The notes: generated by a model from the letters alone, not told the origin. A stretch of DNA of 64,000 nt from Microbacterium sp. SYP-A9085 (GCF_009649635.1 NZ_WJII01000004.1:62001-126000), one strand, 5' to 3'; positions 28,465 to 37,800 are shown, counted from the first letter of the stretch. Made by a program: numbers and translations.

Positions 28465-28812
28465 TCAGCGCTCGCGCTTCTCCTTGATCTTGGCCTTCTT
28501 GCCACGGAGGTTGCGCAGGTAGTAGAGCTTGGCGCGGCGCACGTCGCCGCGGGTGACGACCTCGATACGGTCGATCACCGGGCTGTGCACCGGGAACGTG
28601 CGCTCCACGCCCACCTGGAAGCTGATCTTGCGGACCGTGAAGGTCTCGCGCACACCGTCACCGGAACGGCCGATGACCACGCCCTGGAAGACCTGGATGC
28701 GGCTGCGGCTGCCTTCCGTGATGTTCACGTGCACCTTCACGGTGTCACCGGCGTGGAATGCGGGGATGTCGGAGCGGAGCGATGCCGCGTCGACGACGTC
28801 GAGGATCTGCAT
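28465..28812 (-). CDS. rplS: 50S ribosomal protein L19
   Basis: 115 residues beginning [60 protein letters not shown] and [20 protein letters not shown] are L19 signatures. L19 sits at the 30S-50S interface. It is transcribed alone: a strong promoter (28943-28971) upstream and a strong terminator downstream. Confidence 0.98.
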   Translation of the reverse strand: MQILDVVDAASLRSDIPAFHAGDTVKVHVNITEGSRSRIQVFQGVVIGRSGDGVRETFTVRKISFQVGVERTFPVHSPVIDRIEVVTRGDVRRAKLYYLRNLRGKKAKIKEKRER

Positions 28813-28942
28813 GATCGTGTCTCTCTGCGGCCGCCACAGGTCGACCGCGAAATGGTGGGATACGAGGATCGGCGCCCGCTGCGTCATCCGAGGGATGCGC
28901 GGGCTCCCCTGAGGCAGAGCCGGTGCGCGAGCACAAGCATCC

Positions 28943-28971
28943 ATTCTGCCACGGATGCCGGGACGCGCCAA
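28943..28971 (-). promoter_or_regulatory. rplS promoter
   Basis: On the minus strand TTGGCG (28966-28971), a 17-base spacer, then CAGAAT (28943-28948). The segment TGGCAGAAT also precedes rpsP. The resulting leader is ~125 bases. Confidence 0.7.
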
Positions 28972-28978
28972 AACGACG

Positions 28979-29491
28979 TCAGTGCACGTTGCGCCCGTCG
29001 CCGGGGCGCCCGACCTCGTTGACCACGATCACGTCGGCGTGCCGGCGTGCCCGCTCCGCGAGCGTCTCGTCGCCGGGCAGCTCGGCGGGGCCGACGCCCG
29101 GCGCCATCCGCGCGAACGATCCGCGCGCCTCACGCCACAGTTGCCACAGCGACGACCAGACCAGGCCCAGGAACGCGAGGACAGCGAGGGCGAGGATCAG
29201 GGCGAAAGCGTTCTCGATGAAGCATCCGAACAGGATCACCAGCCCGTGCCACACGGTGATCGCCAGGACGTCCCACCAGGAGACGGCGCGCTGCCTGCGC
29301 ACGATCGGGCGCGCACGGATCAGGAGCGCCGCGATCAGCTCGCCCACCAGGACCGAGGGACCGGCGATGAGGAGCACCCCGAACAGGGCCCAGCCGCTGG
29401 CGCTGAAGATCGCCCAGCCCACCACCAGCCACACCGGCAGAATGATCGCCGCCGGCAGCAGCCAGTGGAAGAAGCCACGTCGCAACCACAT
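28979..29491 (-). CDS. small integral membrane protein, unknown function
   Basis: 170 residues from [20 protein letters not shown]. Four hydrophobic segments are evident (about 9-28, 32-57, 74-93 and 96-117), then a hydrophilic C-terminal tail ([20 protein letters not shown]). Homologues are sometimes called transporter permease, but no transporter motif is visible. TACCAT six bases before the ATG suggests leaderless transcription. It diverges from map. Confidence 0.75.
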   Translation of the reverse strand: MWLRRGFFHWLLPAAIILPVWLVVGWAIFSASGWALFGVLLIAGPSVLVGELIAALLIRARPIVRRQRAVSWWDVLAITVWHGLVILFGCFIENAFALILALAVLAFLGLVWSSLWQLWREARGSFARMAPGVGPAELPGDETLAERARRHADVIVVNEVGRPGDGRNVH

Positions 29492-29497
29492 GCCCCG

Positions 29498-29503
29498 ATG
29501 GTA
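29498..29503 (-). promoter_or_regulatory. -10 box of the 170-residue membrane-protein gene
   Basis: TACCAT on the minus strand, six bases before the ATG. Confidence 0.45.
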
Positions 29504-29589
29504 CGCCGCTTCCCTGTGCCGCAGATGTGCCCGCCCGCCCGGCACCGGGCCGCCGCATCCGCGAGAATGGAAGGAACGAGAGGAAGACG

Positions 29590-30372
29590 ATGATCGAGTT
29601 GCGCACGCCCGCCGAGATCGAGGCGATGCGGCCCGCGGGTCGCTTTGTGGCGGAGGCTCTGGCCACACTCCGCGACGAGACCCGGGTGGGCACGAACCTG
29701 CTCGCCATCGATCGGCGCGCGCACGAGATGATCCGGCGTGCGGGCGCGCAGTCCTGCTACATCGACTACCACCCGTCGTTCGGCGCCAGCCCGTTCGGCA
29801 AGGTCATCTGCACATCCGTCAACGACGCGGTGCTGCACGGTCTCCCCCACGACTACGTGCTGCGCGACGGCGACTTGGTCTCCCTCGACTTCGCAGTGTC
29901 GATCGACGGGTGGGTCGCCGACTCGGCGGTCTCGTTCGTGGTCGGCACACCCCGCGACGAGGACCTCGCCCTGATCGACACGACCCAGCGGGCGCTGGAT
30001 GCCGCCATCGCCGCGGCCACGACCGACAACCGGATCGGGGACATCTCCGCCGCGATCGGGGACATCGCCCGGGCGGACGGCTATTCGATAAACACCGACT
30101 TCGGCGGGCACGGTGTCGGGCACATCATGCACGGCGATCCGCACGTGGCCAACGACGGGCGTCCGGGCCGCGGCTACCCGCTGCGGGAGGGGCTCGTGAT
30201 AGCGATCGAGCCGTGGTTCCTGGCGACCACCGACGAGCTGATCACGGACCCGGACGGGTGGACGCTGCGCAGCGCCGACGGCTCCCGCGGCGCGCACTCC
30301 GAGCACACGATAGCGGTCACCGCGGACGGTCCCGTCGTCCTGACCGACCGGTCGTTCCTCGGCGTCGCCTGA
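29590..30372 (+). CDS. map: type I methionine aminopeptidase
   Basis: 260 residues from MIELRTPAEIEAMRPAGRFV with GAGAGGA just upstream. The dinuclear metal site is complete: Asp100 and Asp111 (VSLDFAVSIDGWVADSAVSF), His174 (GGHGVGHIMH), the Glu in VIAIEPWF and the Glu in GAHSEHTIAV. There is no N-terminal SH3-binding extension. The enzyme removes initiator Met from nascent chains. It diverges from the membrane-protein gene and is followed after 17 bases by the oxidoreductase gene. Confidence 0.96.
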   Translation: MIELRTPAEIEAMRPAGRFVAEALATLRDETRVGTNLLAIDRRAHEMIRRAGAQSCYIDYHPSFGASPFGKVICTSVNDAVLHGLPHDYVLRDGDLVSLDFAVSIDGWVADSAVSFVVGTPRDEDLALIDTTQRALDAAIAAATTDNRIGDISAAIGDIARADGYSINTDFGGHGVGHIMHGDPHVANDGRPGRGYPLREGLVIAIEPWFLATTDELITDPDGWTLRSADGSRGAHSEHTIAVTADGPVVLTDRSFLGVA

Positions 30373-30389
30373 CCTGCTTGACTGGGGTC

Positions 30390-31316
30390 ATGGCGTACAG
30401 ATGGATCGCGCCCCGCGCGGGCGGCATCGAGGTCCTCGAGCGGGTGGAGACCGAGCCGCCGGTTCCGGCGGCCGGCGAGGTGACGATAGCGGTGCACGCG
30501 GTGGGCATGAACCCCGCCGACTACAAGCATCTGTCCCGTGCTGACGCGTTCCCGATCGGGCTCGGCTACGAAGTGGCGGGCACGCTCACGGCCCTCGGAC
30601 CGGACACGACGATAGCGACCGGCGAGGCGGCGGTCGGCACCGACGTGCTCGCGTTCCGGATCAGCGGCGGGTACGCGACCGCCGTCACGGTGCCGGCGGC
30701 CGACGTGTTCGGCAAGCCCGCGAACCTGTCCTTCGCCGAGGCGGCGAACCTGCTGCTGGCGGGGACGACCGCCGCCGAGATGCTCCACGTCACGGCCGTC
30801 GGCACGGGCGATGCCGTGCTGATCCACGGCGCGTCCGGCGCCGTCGGCGTCAGCGCCATCCAGCAGGCCCGGGCCCGCGGCGCACGGGTGATCGGCACCG
30901 CGAGCCTTTCCAGCTTCGACCGGCTCCGCAGCTTCGGGGCCGAGCCGGTGGCCTACGGGCCCGGGCTCGAGCAGCGCGTGCGGGCCCTCGCGCCGGACGG
31001 CGTCGACGCGGTCCTGGACACCGCCGGCACCGACGAGGCGGTGGACGTGTCGACGGCGGTCCTGCGGTATCCGGCGCGCGCGGTCACAATAGTGCGTGGA
31101 CCACGGACGGATGCCGCGGGCTTCACCGCTATCGGCAGCGCGATGCCCGCCAGCAGGGCGTTCCGCGATGGCGCACGGCGTGCGCTGATCGCCGCGGCGG
31201 CCGCCGGCGACCTCGTCGTCCCGGTCTCCCGGACATTCCCGTTCGATGACGCGCACGAAGCACTCCGGTTCCTGCAGCACGGGCATCCCGGAGGCAAGCT
31301 CGCCCTGATCCCCTGA
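30390..31316 (+). CDS. quinone-oxidoreductase-type medium-chain dehydrogenase (zinc-free)
   Basis: 308 residues from MAYRWIAPRAGGIEVLERVE. A GroES-like N-domain (VTIAVHAVGMNPADYKHLSR) and a Rossmann domain with GDAVLIHGASGAVGVSAIQQ give the QOR/zeta-crystallin subgroup of MDR proteins; structural and catalytic zinc Cys clusters are absent. NADPH-dependent reduction of quinones or enones is the family activity; the real substrate is unknown. It follows map closely and converges on trmD with eight bases between the stops. Confidence 0.88.
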   Translation: MAYRWIAPRAGGIEVLERVETEPPVPAAGEVTIAVHAVGMNPADYKHLSRADAFPIGLGYEVAGTLTALGPDTTIATGEAAVGTDVLAFRISGGYATAVTVPAADVFGKPANLSFAEAANLLLAGTTAAEMLHVTAVGTGDAVLIHGASGAVGVSAIQQARARGARVIGTASLSSFDRLRSFGAEPVAYGPGLEQRVRALAPDGVDAVLDTAGTDEAVDVSTAVLRYPARAVTIVRGPRTDAAGFTAIGSAMPASRAFRDGARRALIAAAAAGDLVVPVSRTFPFDDAHEALRFLQHGHPGGKLALIP

Positions 31317-31324
31317 CCGCAGAC

Positions 31325-32017
31325 TCAGTCGTCGGGGCCGAGAAGATCCGGGCGCCGCGCGCGGGTGCGCTCCTCCTGCTGACCGCGGCGCCACGCGTCC
31401 ACCGCGCCGTGGTTTCCGCTGAGCAGGATCGGCGGGACCGCCCGGTCCCTCCACAGCGAAGGCTTCGTGTAGCTGGGGTACTCGAGCAGGCCGTCCTCGT
31501 GCGACTCCTCGACGAGGCTGTCGGGATTGCCGACGACACCCGGGATGAGCCGGGCGACGGCCTCCACCATGGCCATCGCGGCGACCTCTCCGCCGTTCAG
31601 CACGTAGTCACCGAGGCTGAGCAGGCGCACCTCGCCGAGCTCGGCGGCGTAGTCGAAGACCCGCTCGTCGATGCCCTCATAGCGGCCGCAGCCGAAGACC
31701 AGGTGCTCGCGGGTGCTGAGTTGGCGTGCGGTGGCCTGCGTGAAGACCTCGCCGGCGGGCGACGGGAACACCATCGTCGGCCGCGCGTCGCCGGCGGCGA
31801 CGGCATCCAGCGCCTCCCCCCACGGCTCGGGCTTCATGACCATGCCCGCCCCGCCGCCGTAGGGGGTGTCGTCCACGGTGCGGTGCCGGTCGTGCGTCCA
31901 GTCGCGCAGGTCGTGCACGCGCACGTCGAGCAGGCCCGTCGCGCGGGCCCGGCCCAGCAGCGAGACCTCGAGCACGTCGAAGAATGCGGGGAAGATGGTG
32001 ACGATGTCGATGCGCAT
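31325..32017 (-). CDS. trmD: tRNA (guanosine(37)-N(1))-methyltransferase
   Basis: 230 residues from [20 protein letters not shown]. The SPOUT knot region is clear: [37 protein letters not shown] and [20 protein letters not shown], then the C-terminal DNA-binding-like domain. TrmD makes m1G37 and prevents +1 frameshifting. The start overlaps the rimM stop (TGATG), continuing the rpsP-khpA-rimM-trmD operon. Confidence 0.97.
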   Translation of the reverse strand: MRIDIVTIFPAFFDVLEVSLLGRARATGLLDVRVHDLRDWTHDRHRTVDDTPYGGGAGMVMKPEPWGEALDAVAAGDARPTMVFPSPAGEVFTQATARQLSTREHLVFGCGRYEGIDERVFDYAAELGEVRLLSLGDYVLNGGEVAAMAMVEAVARLIPGVVGNPDSLVEESHEDGLLEYPSYTKPSLWRDRAVPPILLSGNHGAVDAWRRGQQEERTRARRPDLLGPDD

Positions 32018-32667
32018 CAGTCGTCCTGCGCGGTCGCCCCGCCCTCGCCCCGCCCGGAGGCGTCGTCGGCGGGAAGGTCCTCGAAAAGACCGGCCGGCGG
32101 GGTGACCACCACGCGGCCGACCACGACATCCACCTCCGGGACGATGGCCTTCACGAATGGGACCAGCACTTCGCGGTCCTCGTGCCGGACTATCAGCAGG
32201 TCCTGGGCGGGGAGGTGGTCGACGCGGATGACGCGGCCGACGCTGACACCGTCGCGCTGCACGTCCAGGCCGATCAGTTGGTGGTCGTACCAGGCGTCGT
32301 CCTCGGCCGCCTCGGTGGGGTCGGCGTCGACCCAGAGGATCGCCTTGACGAGCTCCTCGGCGGCGGTGCGATCCGCGACGCCCTCGAAGAACGCCACAGG
32401 GTGGGAGTTCATCCAGCGGAACTCGCGCACCGTGAGGCTCTTCCCGTGCCACGGCGACGATTCCGGCACCTGCAGCGTGAACGTCGCGCCCGGCACGAAC
32501 CGGCCGTCCGGATCGTCGGTGTACAGCTCGAGCTTGAGCGCGCCCTTGAGCCCGTGCGCCTTCAGCAGGCGGGCGACGCGCAGCTGCGTGCCGGCGGGCT
32601 TGGGGGTCCGCTTCTTCGGGGGCCGCGCGGACGCCGCGGCGCCGTCGGGCCCGTCCGGCGAGGTCAT
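32017..32667 (-). CDS. rimM: ribosome maturation factor RimM
   Basis: 216 residues from the ATG one base after the khpA stop (TGAGATG). A ~25-residue disordered lead is followed by [20 protein letters not shown] (OB-like domain) and the PRC-barrel half with [18 protein letters not shown] and [20 protein letters not shown]. RimM assists 30S head assembly around S19. The C-terminal ~30 residues are acidic and low in complexity. Confidence 0.95.
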   Translation of the reverse strand: MTSPDGPDGAAASARPPKKRTPKPAGTQLRVARLLKAHGLKGALKLELYTDDPDGRFVPGATFTLQVPESSPWHGKSLTVREFRWMNSHPVAFFEGVADRTAAEELVKAILWVDADPTEAAEDDAWYDHQLIGLDVQRDGVSVGRVIRVDHLPAQDLLIVRHEDREVLVPFVKAIVPEVDVVVGRVVVTPPAGLFEDLPADDASGRGEGGATAQDD

Positions 32668-32668
32668 C

Positions 32669-32899
32669 TCAGTCGTCCGCGACGTCGACGCGGACACGCC
32701 GACCGTCGGCGAGGGCCGAGATCAGCGTCCGCAGTGCCTTCGCAGTGCGACCGCTGCGTCCGATCACGCGCCCCCGGTCGTCGGGGTGCACGTGGACTTC
32801 GAGCACGTCGCCGCGCGGCGACGTGGACTCATCGATGCGCACATCGTCGGGGTGATCCACGATCCCCTTGACGATGTGCTCGAGCGCAGCGGCCAGCAC
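32669..32899 (-). CDS. khpA: KH-domain RNA-binding protein KhpA
   Basis: 76 residues from a GTG five bases after the rpsP stop. LEHIVKGIVDHPDDVRI, the GxxG-type loop in VIGRSGRTAKALRTLISA and a final beta strand give a single type-II KH fold, the standard KhpA that partners KhpB (EloR/Jag) in small-RNA and cell-elongation control. Position between rpsP and rimM is conserved in Gram-positives. Confidence 0.93.
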   Translation of the reverse strand: MLAAALEHIVKGIVDHPDDVRIDESTSPRGDVLEVHVHPDDRGRVIGRSGRTAKALRTLISALADGRRVRVDVADD

Positions 32900-32904
32900 G
32901 ACGA

Positions 32905-33324
32905 TTACTCGGCGTCGGCCGGGGCGTCGGCCCCGGCGTCGGACGCGGGTGCCTCGGCGTCGGCCTTCTTCTTCTCGGCCTTGGGCTTGATCACGGACTT
33001 CTTGGCGTCGTCGGCCGAGAAGGCGACCTTCTCCTCCTTGACCTTGACGGTCGAGGTCGCGTTCGCCTCGCCCTTGAAGGCGCCCCAGTCGCCGGTCAGC
33101 TTGAGGATGGCGAGGACCTGCTCGGTCGGCTGCGCGCCGACGCCGAGCCAGTACCGGGCGCGCGCCGAGTCCACCTCGATGAACGAGGGCTCCTCGGTGG
33201 GGTGGTACTTGCCGATCTCCTCGATGACGCGTCCGTCGCGCTTGGTGCGCGAGTCGGCGACGACGATGCGGTAGTACGGGGCACGGATCTTGCCGAGCCG
33301 CTTGAGACGGATCTTGACAGCCAC
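32905..33324 (-). CDS. rpsP: 30S ribosomal protein S16
   Basis: 139 residues from a GTG with AGGAG four bases upstream ([20 protein letters not shown]). [20 protein letters not shown] and [20 protein letters not shown] are S16 signatures. The last ~45 residues are a Lys/Ala/Asp-rich tail longer than in most bacteria but usual in actinobacteria. First gene of rpsP-khpA-rimM-trmD. Confidence 0.97.
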   Translation of the reverse strand: MAVKIRLKRLGKIRAPYYRIVVADSRTKRDGRVIEEIGKYHPTEEPSFIEVDSARARYWLGVGAQPTEQVLAILKLTGDWGAFKGEANATSTVKVKEEKVAFSADDAKKSVIKPKAEKKKADAEAPASDAGADAPADAE

Positions 33325-33449
33325 GATTCTCCTGAATGTGTGTGGGAAACGATGAACCAGTCGCCTGGAGCGTGGGGTGCACACCCGGCGGAAGCTCGAG
33401 ATCGGGGGGCGCGTGCCGGATAGAGGGTCGGGCGGCGTCCCAACGGTCA

Positions 33450-33479
33450 ATTCTGCCAGATGACGACGGATGCCGCGAA
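33450..33479 (-). promoter_or_regulatory. rpsP promoter
   Basis: On the minus strand TTCGCG (33474-33479), an 18-base spacer and CAGAAT (33450-33455), in the context TGGCAGAATTG shared with rplS. The -35/spacer lies within the hairpin at 33462-33510. Confidence 0.55.
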
Positions 33480-33510
33480 CCGGCGCGCGCGTCGCCCGGC
33501 ATCCGTCGTC
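33462..33510 (-). terminator. 13-bp hairpin after the membrane-protein gene
   Basis: GACGACGGATGCC (33462-33474) pairs perfectly with GGCATCCGTCGTC (33498-33510) over a 23-base loop. It begins seven bases past the stop of the 222-residue gene, but lacks a T run and overlaps the rpsP promoter. Confidence 0.5.
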
Positions 33511-33516
33511 CGGCGC

Positions 33517-34185
33517 TCATGCCGTCGTTGTCGCGCCGACCGCTACGGCGGCCGGCAGGGAGCGCGCACCGCGCAGGATCGCGACCGCGACGGGCGCCCA
33601 GGTCGCCGCCAGCGCGATCAGTTGCACGGCTCCGGCGATCGGGCCGCCGAGCATGCTCGCGACGGCGGTGACAAGTGCCGCCACCGGCACCCAGACGGCG
33701 ACGATTCGGGAGATCCGCAGCCCGAGGGTCAGCAGGATCGGTCCCACCGCGAATGCGACGAGGAAGACGTACAGGAGTACGCCGGTGAGCAGGTCCGCGT
33801 CGGAGCCGGCCCCAAGCCGCGCGGCGTCCGCTTCGCCGACGCCCGCCGCCGCGATGGTGCCGAACAGGCCGAAGAACAGCGCGAGGTGGGCGATCCCGGC
33901 GGCCAGTCCGAGCCCGGTGACGCCTGCGCCGACTGCGGTCAGCACGCCTCCTCGCCCCGGCATGCGCATCGCGGGGACGGCGGCCAGCCACAGCACGGGT
34001 CCGAACACGGCGAGCAGCCCCATGACCGACCACACGGCCGGGAACTGGGCGGCGACATCCGCCGGGGTTGGGTTCGCTCCTGCGGGCTGGACACTCCATT
34101 GCAGGACGGTGGTGGCGATCAGGCTGAGCACGCCCGCGGACAGCGCGGTGGTGGCGGCGATGCGGGCGCGTGTGGTGTGCGACAT
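33517..34185 (-). CDS. hypothetical integral membrane protein
   Basis: 222 residues, with a strong ribosome-binding site AAAGGAG. About six hydrophobic segments: RIAATTALSAGVLSLIATTV, WSVMGLLAVFGPVLWLAAV, VLTAVGAGVTGLGLAAGI, LALFFGLFGTIAAAG, LLTGVLLYVFLVAFAVGPIL, and two near the C-terminus. No family motif is recognised. It is divergent from, and 166 bases away from, a NarL-type two-component system, which makes it a plausible target gene. Confidence 0.75.
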   Translation of the reverse strand: MSHTTRARIAATTALSAGVLSLIATTVLQWSVQPAGANPTPADVAAQFPAVWSVMGLLAVFGPVLWLAAVPAMRMPGRGGVLTAVGAGVTGLGLAAGIAHLALFFGLFGTIAAAGVGEADAARLGAGSDADLLTGVLLYVFLVAFAVGPILLTLGLRISRIVAVWVPVAALVTAVASMLGGPIAGAVQLIALAATWAPVAVAILRGARSLPAAVAVGATTTA

Positions 34186-34339
34186 GATGGGTCTCCTTTG
34201 ATCGTGGCGGACGTGTGTCCACCTGCAACGGTGTCGCGGCGCGCACCCGCCCCGCGTCCGGAACCGGGGGGATTCCGGTCCGCAGCCCGGGTGACCGCAG
34301 TCATCCTTTCGGTGGACGTGTGCGGGCGGGGTGCCGCAC

Positions 34340-34345
34340 TAGAGT
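34340..34345 (+). promoter_or_regulatory. -10 box of the histidine kinase gene (leaderless)
   Basis: TAGAGT six bases (GGCCGC) before the ATG at 34352. Confidence 0.5.
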
Positions 34346-34351
34346 GGCCGC

Positions 34352-35518
34352 ATGAACCGCGCGAGCGCAGCGCTGCGTCGACTGCAGGGCCGCGCCGTCG
34401 CGGGTCTGCCAGCGCTGGACGTCGCGCTCGCGCTCGCGCTCTGCCTGATAGCGGTGGCCAGCGTCCTCACCGGCAATCCCGACGAGGGGCCTGTCGCGGT
34501 GACGGTGCCGGTGGCTGTCGTCTCCACGCTCGCCGTGGCGTGGAGGGTGCGCGCGCCGATCCTGTGCATCGCCCTGCTCGTCGTCACGGGCGTCGCGCAG
34601 ACGCTGCTGGCGTCGGCGCCGGGTTCGCTGTGGTCGCTCGTGGTGTATGCGATAGCGATGTATTCACTGGCCGCGCACAATCCGGAAGGCAGGGCCGCTC
34701 TCGTGGGCGCCGTGTTCATGGCGGCGCTGCTCGTGCAGGAGCGTCTGGACGACGGCGTCGACTTCCTTTTCATCGTCCTGCTGTTCGGCGGTCTCTGGCT
34801 GCTCGGCCGAGCGAGCCGGTATTGGCGTCGCCGCGTGCACACGGCCGAGCGGCGACAGCGCGACGCCGCGCGCCTGGCCACCGCGCAGGAGCGCGTGCGG
34901 ATCGCGCGGGAGCTCCACGACGTCGTGGCACACAGCCTCGCCGTCATCGCCGTGCAGTCAGACGCCGCGGAAGCCGCCATCGCGACCGACGCCGACCGCG
35001 CCGTCGCGCCGATCCGCGTGATCGGCGCGACGGCGCGCCGCGCGCTGGCCGAGATCCGATCGCTCCTGGATCTGCTGCGCGGGGACGATGCCGACCTTCC
35101 CGGCACCCGCTCCCCCGGCTTGTCCGCCGTGGACGCCCTCGTCGACACCGCCCGTGCGACCGGCGTCGATGTTGACCTGGCGGTGCAGCTGACAGCGGGA
35201 CCTGTTCCCGCGGCGATCGACCTCGTCGCCTACCGGGTCGTCCAGGAGTCGCTGACGAACATCCTGACGCATGCCCCCGGCTCCCATGCCGCGGTGACGA
35301 TCGCCCAGCGCGAGCGGAGCCTTCACATCGCCGTGCGCAACACCGCCGCGACGAGCCCGGAGCGCGTCGGCCTTGCGGCGGGATACGGGTTGACCGGTCT
35401 GCACGAGCGCGTGCTCGGCGTCGGCGGGCGCGTCACGGCAGCGCCCACGCCCGACGGCGGCTTCGCCGTCGACGTCGACATCCCGCTGCCCGTCCCCGTT
35501 CCGGCGGAGGCGCCGTGA
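34352..35518 (+). CDS. NarL-type sensor histidine kinase
   Basis: 388 residues. Five or six N-terminal membrane helices (20-150) with almost no extracellular sensing loop, then a HisKA_3 dimerisation domain with phospho-acceptor His189 (RIARELHDVVAHSLAVI) and an ATP-binding domain (VVQESLTNILTHAPG, then YGLTGLHERVLGVGG). The architecture resembles DesK/LiaS-type intramembrane sensors, which often respond to envelope stress or membrane state. The stop overlaps the response-regulator GTG (GTGA), so the pair is coupled. Confidence 0.92.
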   Translation: MNRASAALRRLQGRAVAGLPALDVALALALCLIAVASVLTGNPDEGPVAVTVPVAVVSTLAVAWRVRAPILCIALLVVTGVAQTLLASAPGSLWSLVVYAIAMYSLAAHNPEGRAALVGAVFMAALLVQERLDDGVDFLFIVLLFGGLWLLGRASRYWRRRVHTAERRQRDAARLATAQERVRIARELHDVVAHSLAVIAVQSDAAEAAIATDADRAVAPIRVIGATARRALAEIRSLLDLLRGDDADLPGTRSPGLSAVDALVDTARATGVDVDLAVQLTAGPVPAAIDLVAYRVVQESLTNILTHAPGSHAAVTIAQRERSLHIAVRNTAATSPERVGLAAGYGLTGLHERVLGVGGRVTAAPTPDGGFAVDVDIPLPVPVPAEAP

Positions 35519-36171
35519 CCCGCGTGTTGATCGCGGACGACCAGCAGCTCGTGCGCACCGGCTTCCGGCTCATCCTCGAGATGGAACCGGGGATGGAGGT
35601 GGTCGGCGAAGCAGACGACGGCGCCGTCTGCGTGCGCCTGGCCCGCGAGCGGCGGCCCGACGTCGTGCTGATGGACATCAGGATGCCGGGGGTCGACGGG
35701 ATCGAGGCGACGCGCCGGCTCGTCGCCGACGGCAGCGCGGCGCGCGTGCTGATCTTGACCACGTTCGACGCCGACCAATACGTGTACGAGTCGCTGCGGG
35801 CGGGGGCGGCAGGGTTCCTGCTCAAGGACGCTCCGCGCGCGCAGCTGGTGTCGGCGATCCGCCAGGTGGCCGACGGCGACGCACTTCTGGCTCCGGCGAT
35901 CACGCGCCGCCTGATCGAACGGTACGCGCCGCCGGCATCCCGGGATCCCGCGGCGAGGCGCGCGTTCGCGGCGCTGAGCGATCGCGAGGGCGAGGTGTTG
36001 CGGCTGCTCACCCGGGGGTTGTCCAACGCGGAGGTTGCGGCCAGCCTGTTCGTCGGCGAGGCAACCGTGAAGACGCACGTGGCACGGATCCTCACGAAGC
36101 TCGGCGTGCGAGATCGCGTCCAGGCGGTCGTGCTCGCCTATGAGACGGGCTTCGTGCGTCCTGGTGAATGA
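35515..36171 (+). CDS. NarL/FixJ-family response regulator
   Basis: 218 residues. Receiver domain with acidic pocket Asp8/Asp9, phosphorylation site Asp54 (VVLMDIRMPGVDG), LILTTFD and FLLKDAP; C-terminal LuxR-type helix-turn-helix (EGEVLRLLTRGLSNAEVAAS, FVGEATVKTHVARILTKLGV). It should be phosphorylated by the adjacent kinase. Candidate targets are its own operon and the divergent membrane gene. It converges with ffh, three bases from its stop. Confidence 0.94.
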   Translation: MTRVLIADDQQLVRTGFRLILEMEPGMEVVGEADDGAVCVRLARERRPDVVLMDIRMPGVDGIEATRRLVADGSAARVLILTTFDADQYVYESLRAGAAGFLLKDAPRAQLVSAIRQVADGDALLAPAITRRLIERYAPPASRDPAARRAFAALSDREGEVLRLLTRGLSNAEVAASLFVGEATVKTHVARILTKLGVRDRVQAVVLAYETGFVRPGE

Positions 36172-36174
36172 GGC

Positions 36175-37716
36175 TCAGCGGTTGCCGAGCATCTTCTGCA
36201 GGTCGGCGAGGTCGGATGCGGTCGGCGCCTTCGTCCCGGCCAGCCCGAAGCCGGATCCCGTGGGCTCCGCCGCCGGCGCCACCCCGGCGTTCTCGGCCGC
36301 GCGCTTGGCGGGGTTGCCGGAGCGCGAGCCCTTCTTCTTCTGCTGCTTGCCGCGCTTGCTGGACGCGCCCGGCTTGCCCATCGCGCCCATGCCGGGGATG
36401 TTGGGGACGCCGCCGCGGGCGACCGTCTTCATCATCTTCGCGGCCTGGTCGAAGCGCTGGACGAGCTGGTTGACATCGGTCACGGTCATCCCGGACCCTC
36501 GGGCGATGCGCAGTCGTCGCGAGCCGTTCAGGAGCTTCGTGTTCCGCCGCTCGGAGGGCGTCATCGACCGGATGATGGCCTCGGTGCGGTCGATCTCGCG
36601 CTCGTCGAAGTCTTCGAGCTGCTGCTTCATCTGGCCCATGCCCGGCAGCATCCCGAGCATCTTCTTCATCGAGCCCATTTTGCGCATCTGCTGCATCTGC
36701 TCGAGGAAGTCCTCGAGCGTGAACTGCTCGGTCGCCAGCTTGTCGGCGACCTTGCGCGCCTCATCCTCGTCGAACGCCTGCTGGGCCTGTTCGATGAGGG
36801 TGAGGATGTCGCCGAGGTCGAGGATGCGGCTGGCCATCCGGTCGGGGTGGAACGCCTCGAGGTCGTCCAGCCCCTCGCCGGTGGATGCGTAGATGATCGG
36901 CCGGCCCGTGATCGAGGCGACCGACAGTGCGGCGCCGCCGCGGGCGTCGCCGTCGAGCTTGGACAGGACGACCCCGGTGAAGTCCACGCCGTCCTGGAAC
37001 GCCCGGGCGGTGTTCACGGCATCCTGTCCGATCATCGCGTCGATGACGAACAGCACCTCGTCGGGGTCGGTGGCGGTGCGGATGTCGGCGGCCTGCGCCA
37101 TCAGCTCGGCGTCGACGCCGAGCCGCCCAGCGGTGTCGATGATGACGATGTCGTGCTGCGCGCGGCGTGCCTGCTCGACGCCGTCGCGGGCGACCTGGAC
37201 GGGGTCGCCGACGCCGTTGCCCGGCTGCGGCGCGTAGATGGCGGCGCCGGCCTGCTGGGCCACCACCTGGAGCTGGTTGACGGCGTTCGGGCGCTGCAGG
37301 TCCGCGGCCACCAGGAGCGGGGTGTGCCCGTCCTTCTCCAGCTGGCGGGCGAGCTTGCCGGCGAACGTCGTCTTGCCCGACCCCTGCAGCCCCGCGAGCA
37401 TGATCACGGTCGGCGGGTTCTTCGCGAACTGCAGCCGCCGCTGCTGGCCGCCGAGGATGGCGACGAGCTCCTCGTTCACAATCTGCACGACCTGCTGCGC
37501 GGGGTTCAGCGCGCGGTTCACCTCGTCGCCGAGAGCGCGCTCGCGCACCTTCGCGGTGAAGTCCTTGACGACGGTCAGCGCGACATCCGCGTCCAGCAGG
37601 GCGCGACGGATCTCACGGACGGTGCCGTCGACGTCGGCGGGCGACAGCTTGCCCTTGGTGCGGAGGTTCCGGAAAGTCTCGGTGAGCCGGTCGGAGAGCG
37701 TGCCGAAAGTAGCCAT
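36175..37716 (-). CDS. ffh: signal recognition particle protein Ffh
   Basis: 513 residues. N-domain, then G-domain with LAGLQGSGKTTFAGKLARQL, DIVIIDTAGRLGVD and LSKLDGDARGGAALS; the M-domain after about 320 is Met-rich (MRKMGSMKKMLGMLPGMGQM) with the RNA-binding RIARGSGMTVTDVNQLVQRF motif. It binds signal sequences and 4.5S RNA and docks with FtsY. A TAGAAT box lies nine bases before the ATG. No SRP RNA gene is visible in the window. Confidence 0.97.
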   Translation of the reverse strand: MATFGTLSDRLTETFRNLRTKGKLSPADVDGTVREIRRALLDADVALTVVKDFTAKVRERALGDEVNRALNPAQQVVQIVNEELVAILGGQQRRLQFAKNPPTVIMLAGLQGSGKTTFAGKLARQLEKDGHTPLLVAADLQRPNAVNQLQVVAQQAGAAIYAPQPGNGVGDPVQVARDGVEQARRAQHDIVIIDTAGRLGVDAELMAQAADIRTATDPDEVLFVIDAMIGQDAVNTARAFQDGVDFTGVVLSKLDGDARGGAALSVASITGRPIIYASTGEGLDDLEAFHPDRMASRILDLGDILTLIEQAQQAFDEDEARKVADKLATEQFTLEDFLEQMQQMRKMGSMKKMLGMLPGMGQMKQQLEDFDEREIDRTEAIIRSMTPSERRNTKLLNGSRRLRIARGSGMTVTDVNQLVQRFDQAAKMMKTVARGGVPNIPGMGAMGKPGASSKRGKQQKKKGSRSGNPAKRAAENAGVAPAAEPTGSGFGLAGTKAPTASDLADLQKMLGNR

Positions 37717-37800
37717 GATCCCCCGATTCTACGTGAGGGGATGCCGCGGACCGCCCCGGCCGGGATGTCCGTGGCGCGGTGCGACGTGCCGCGACCTCGG

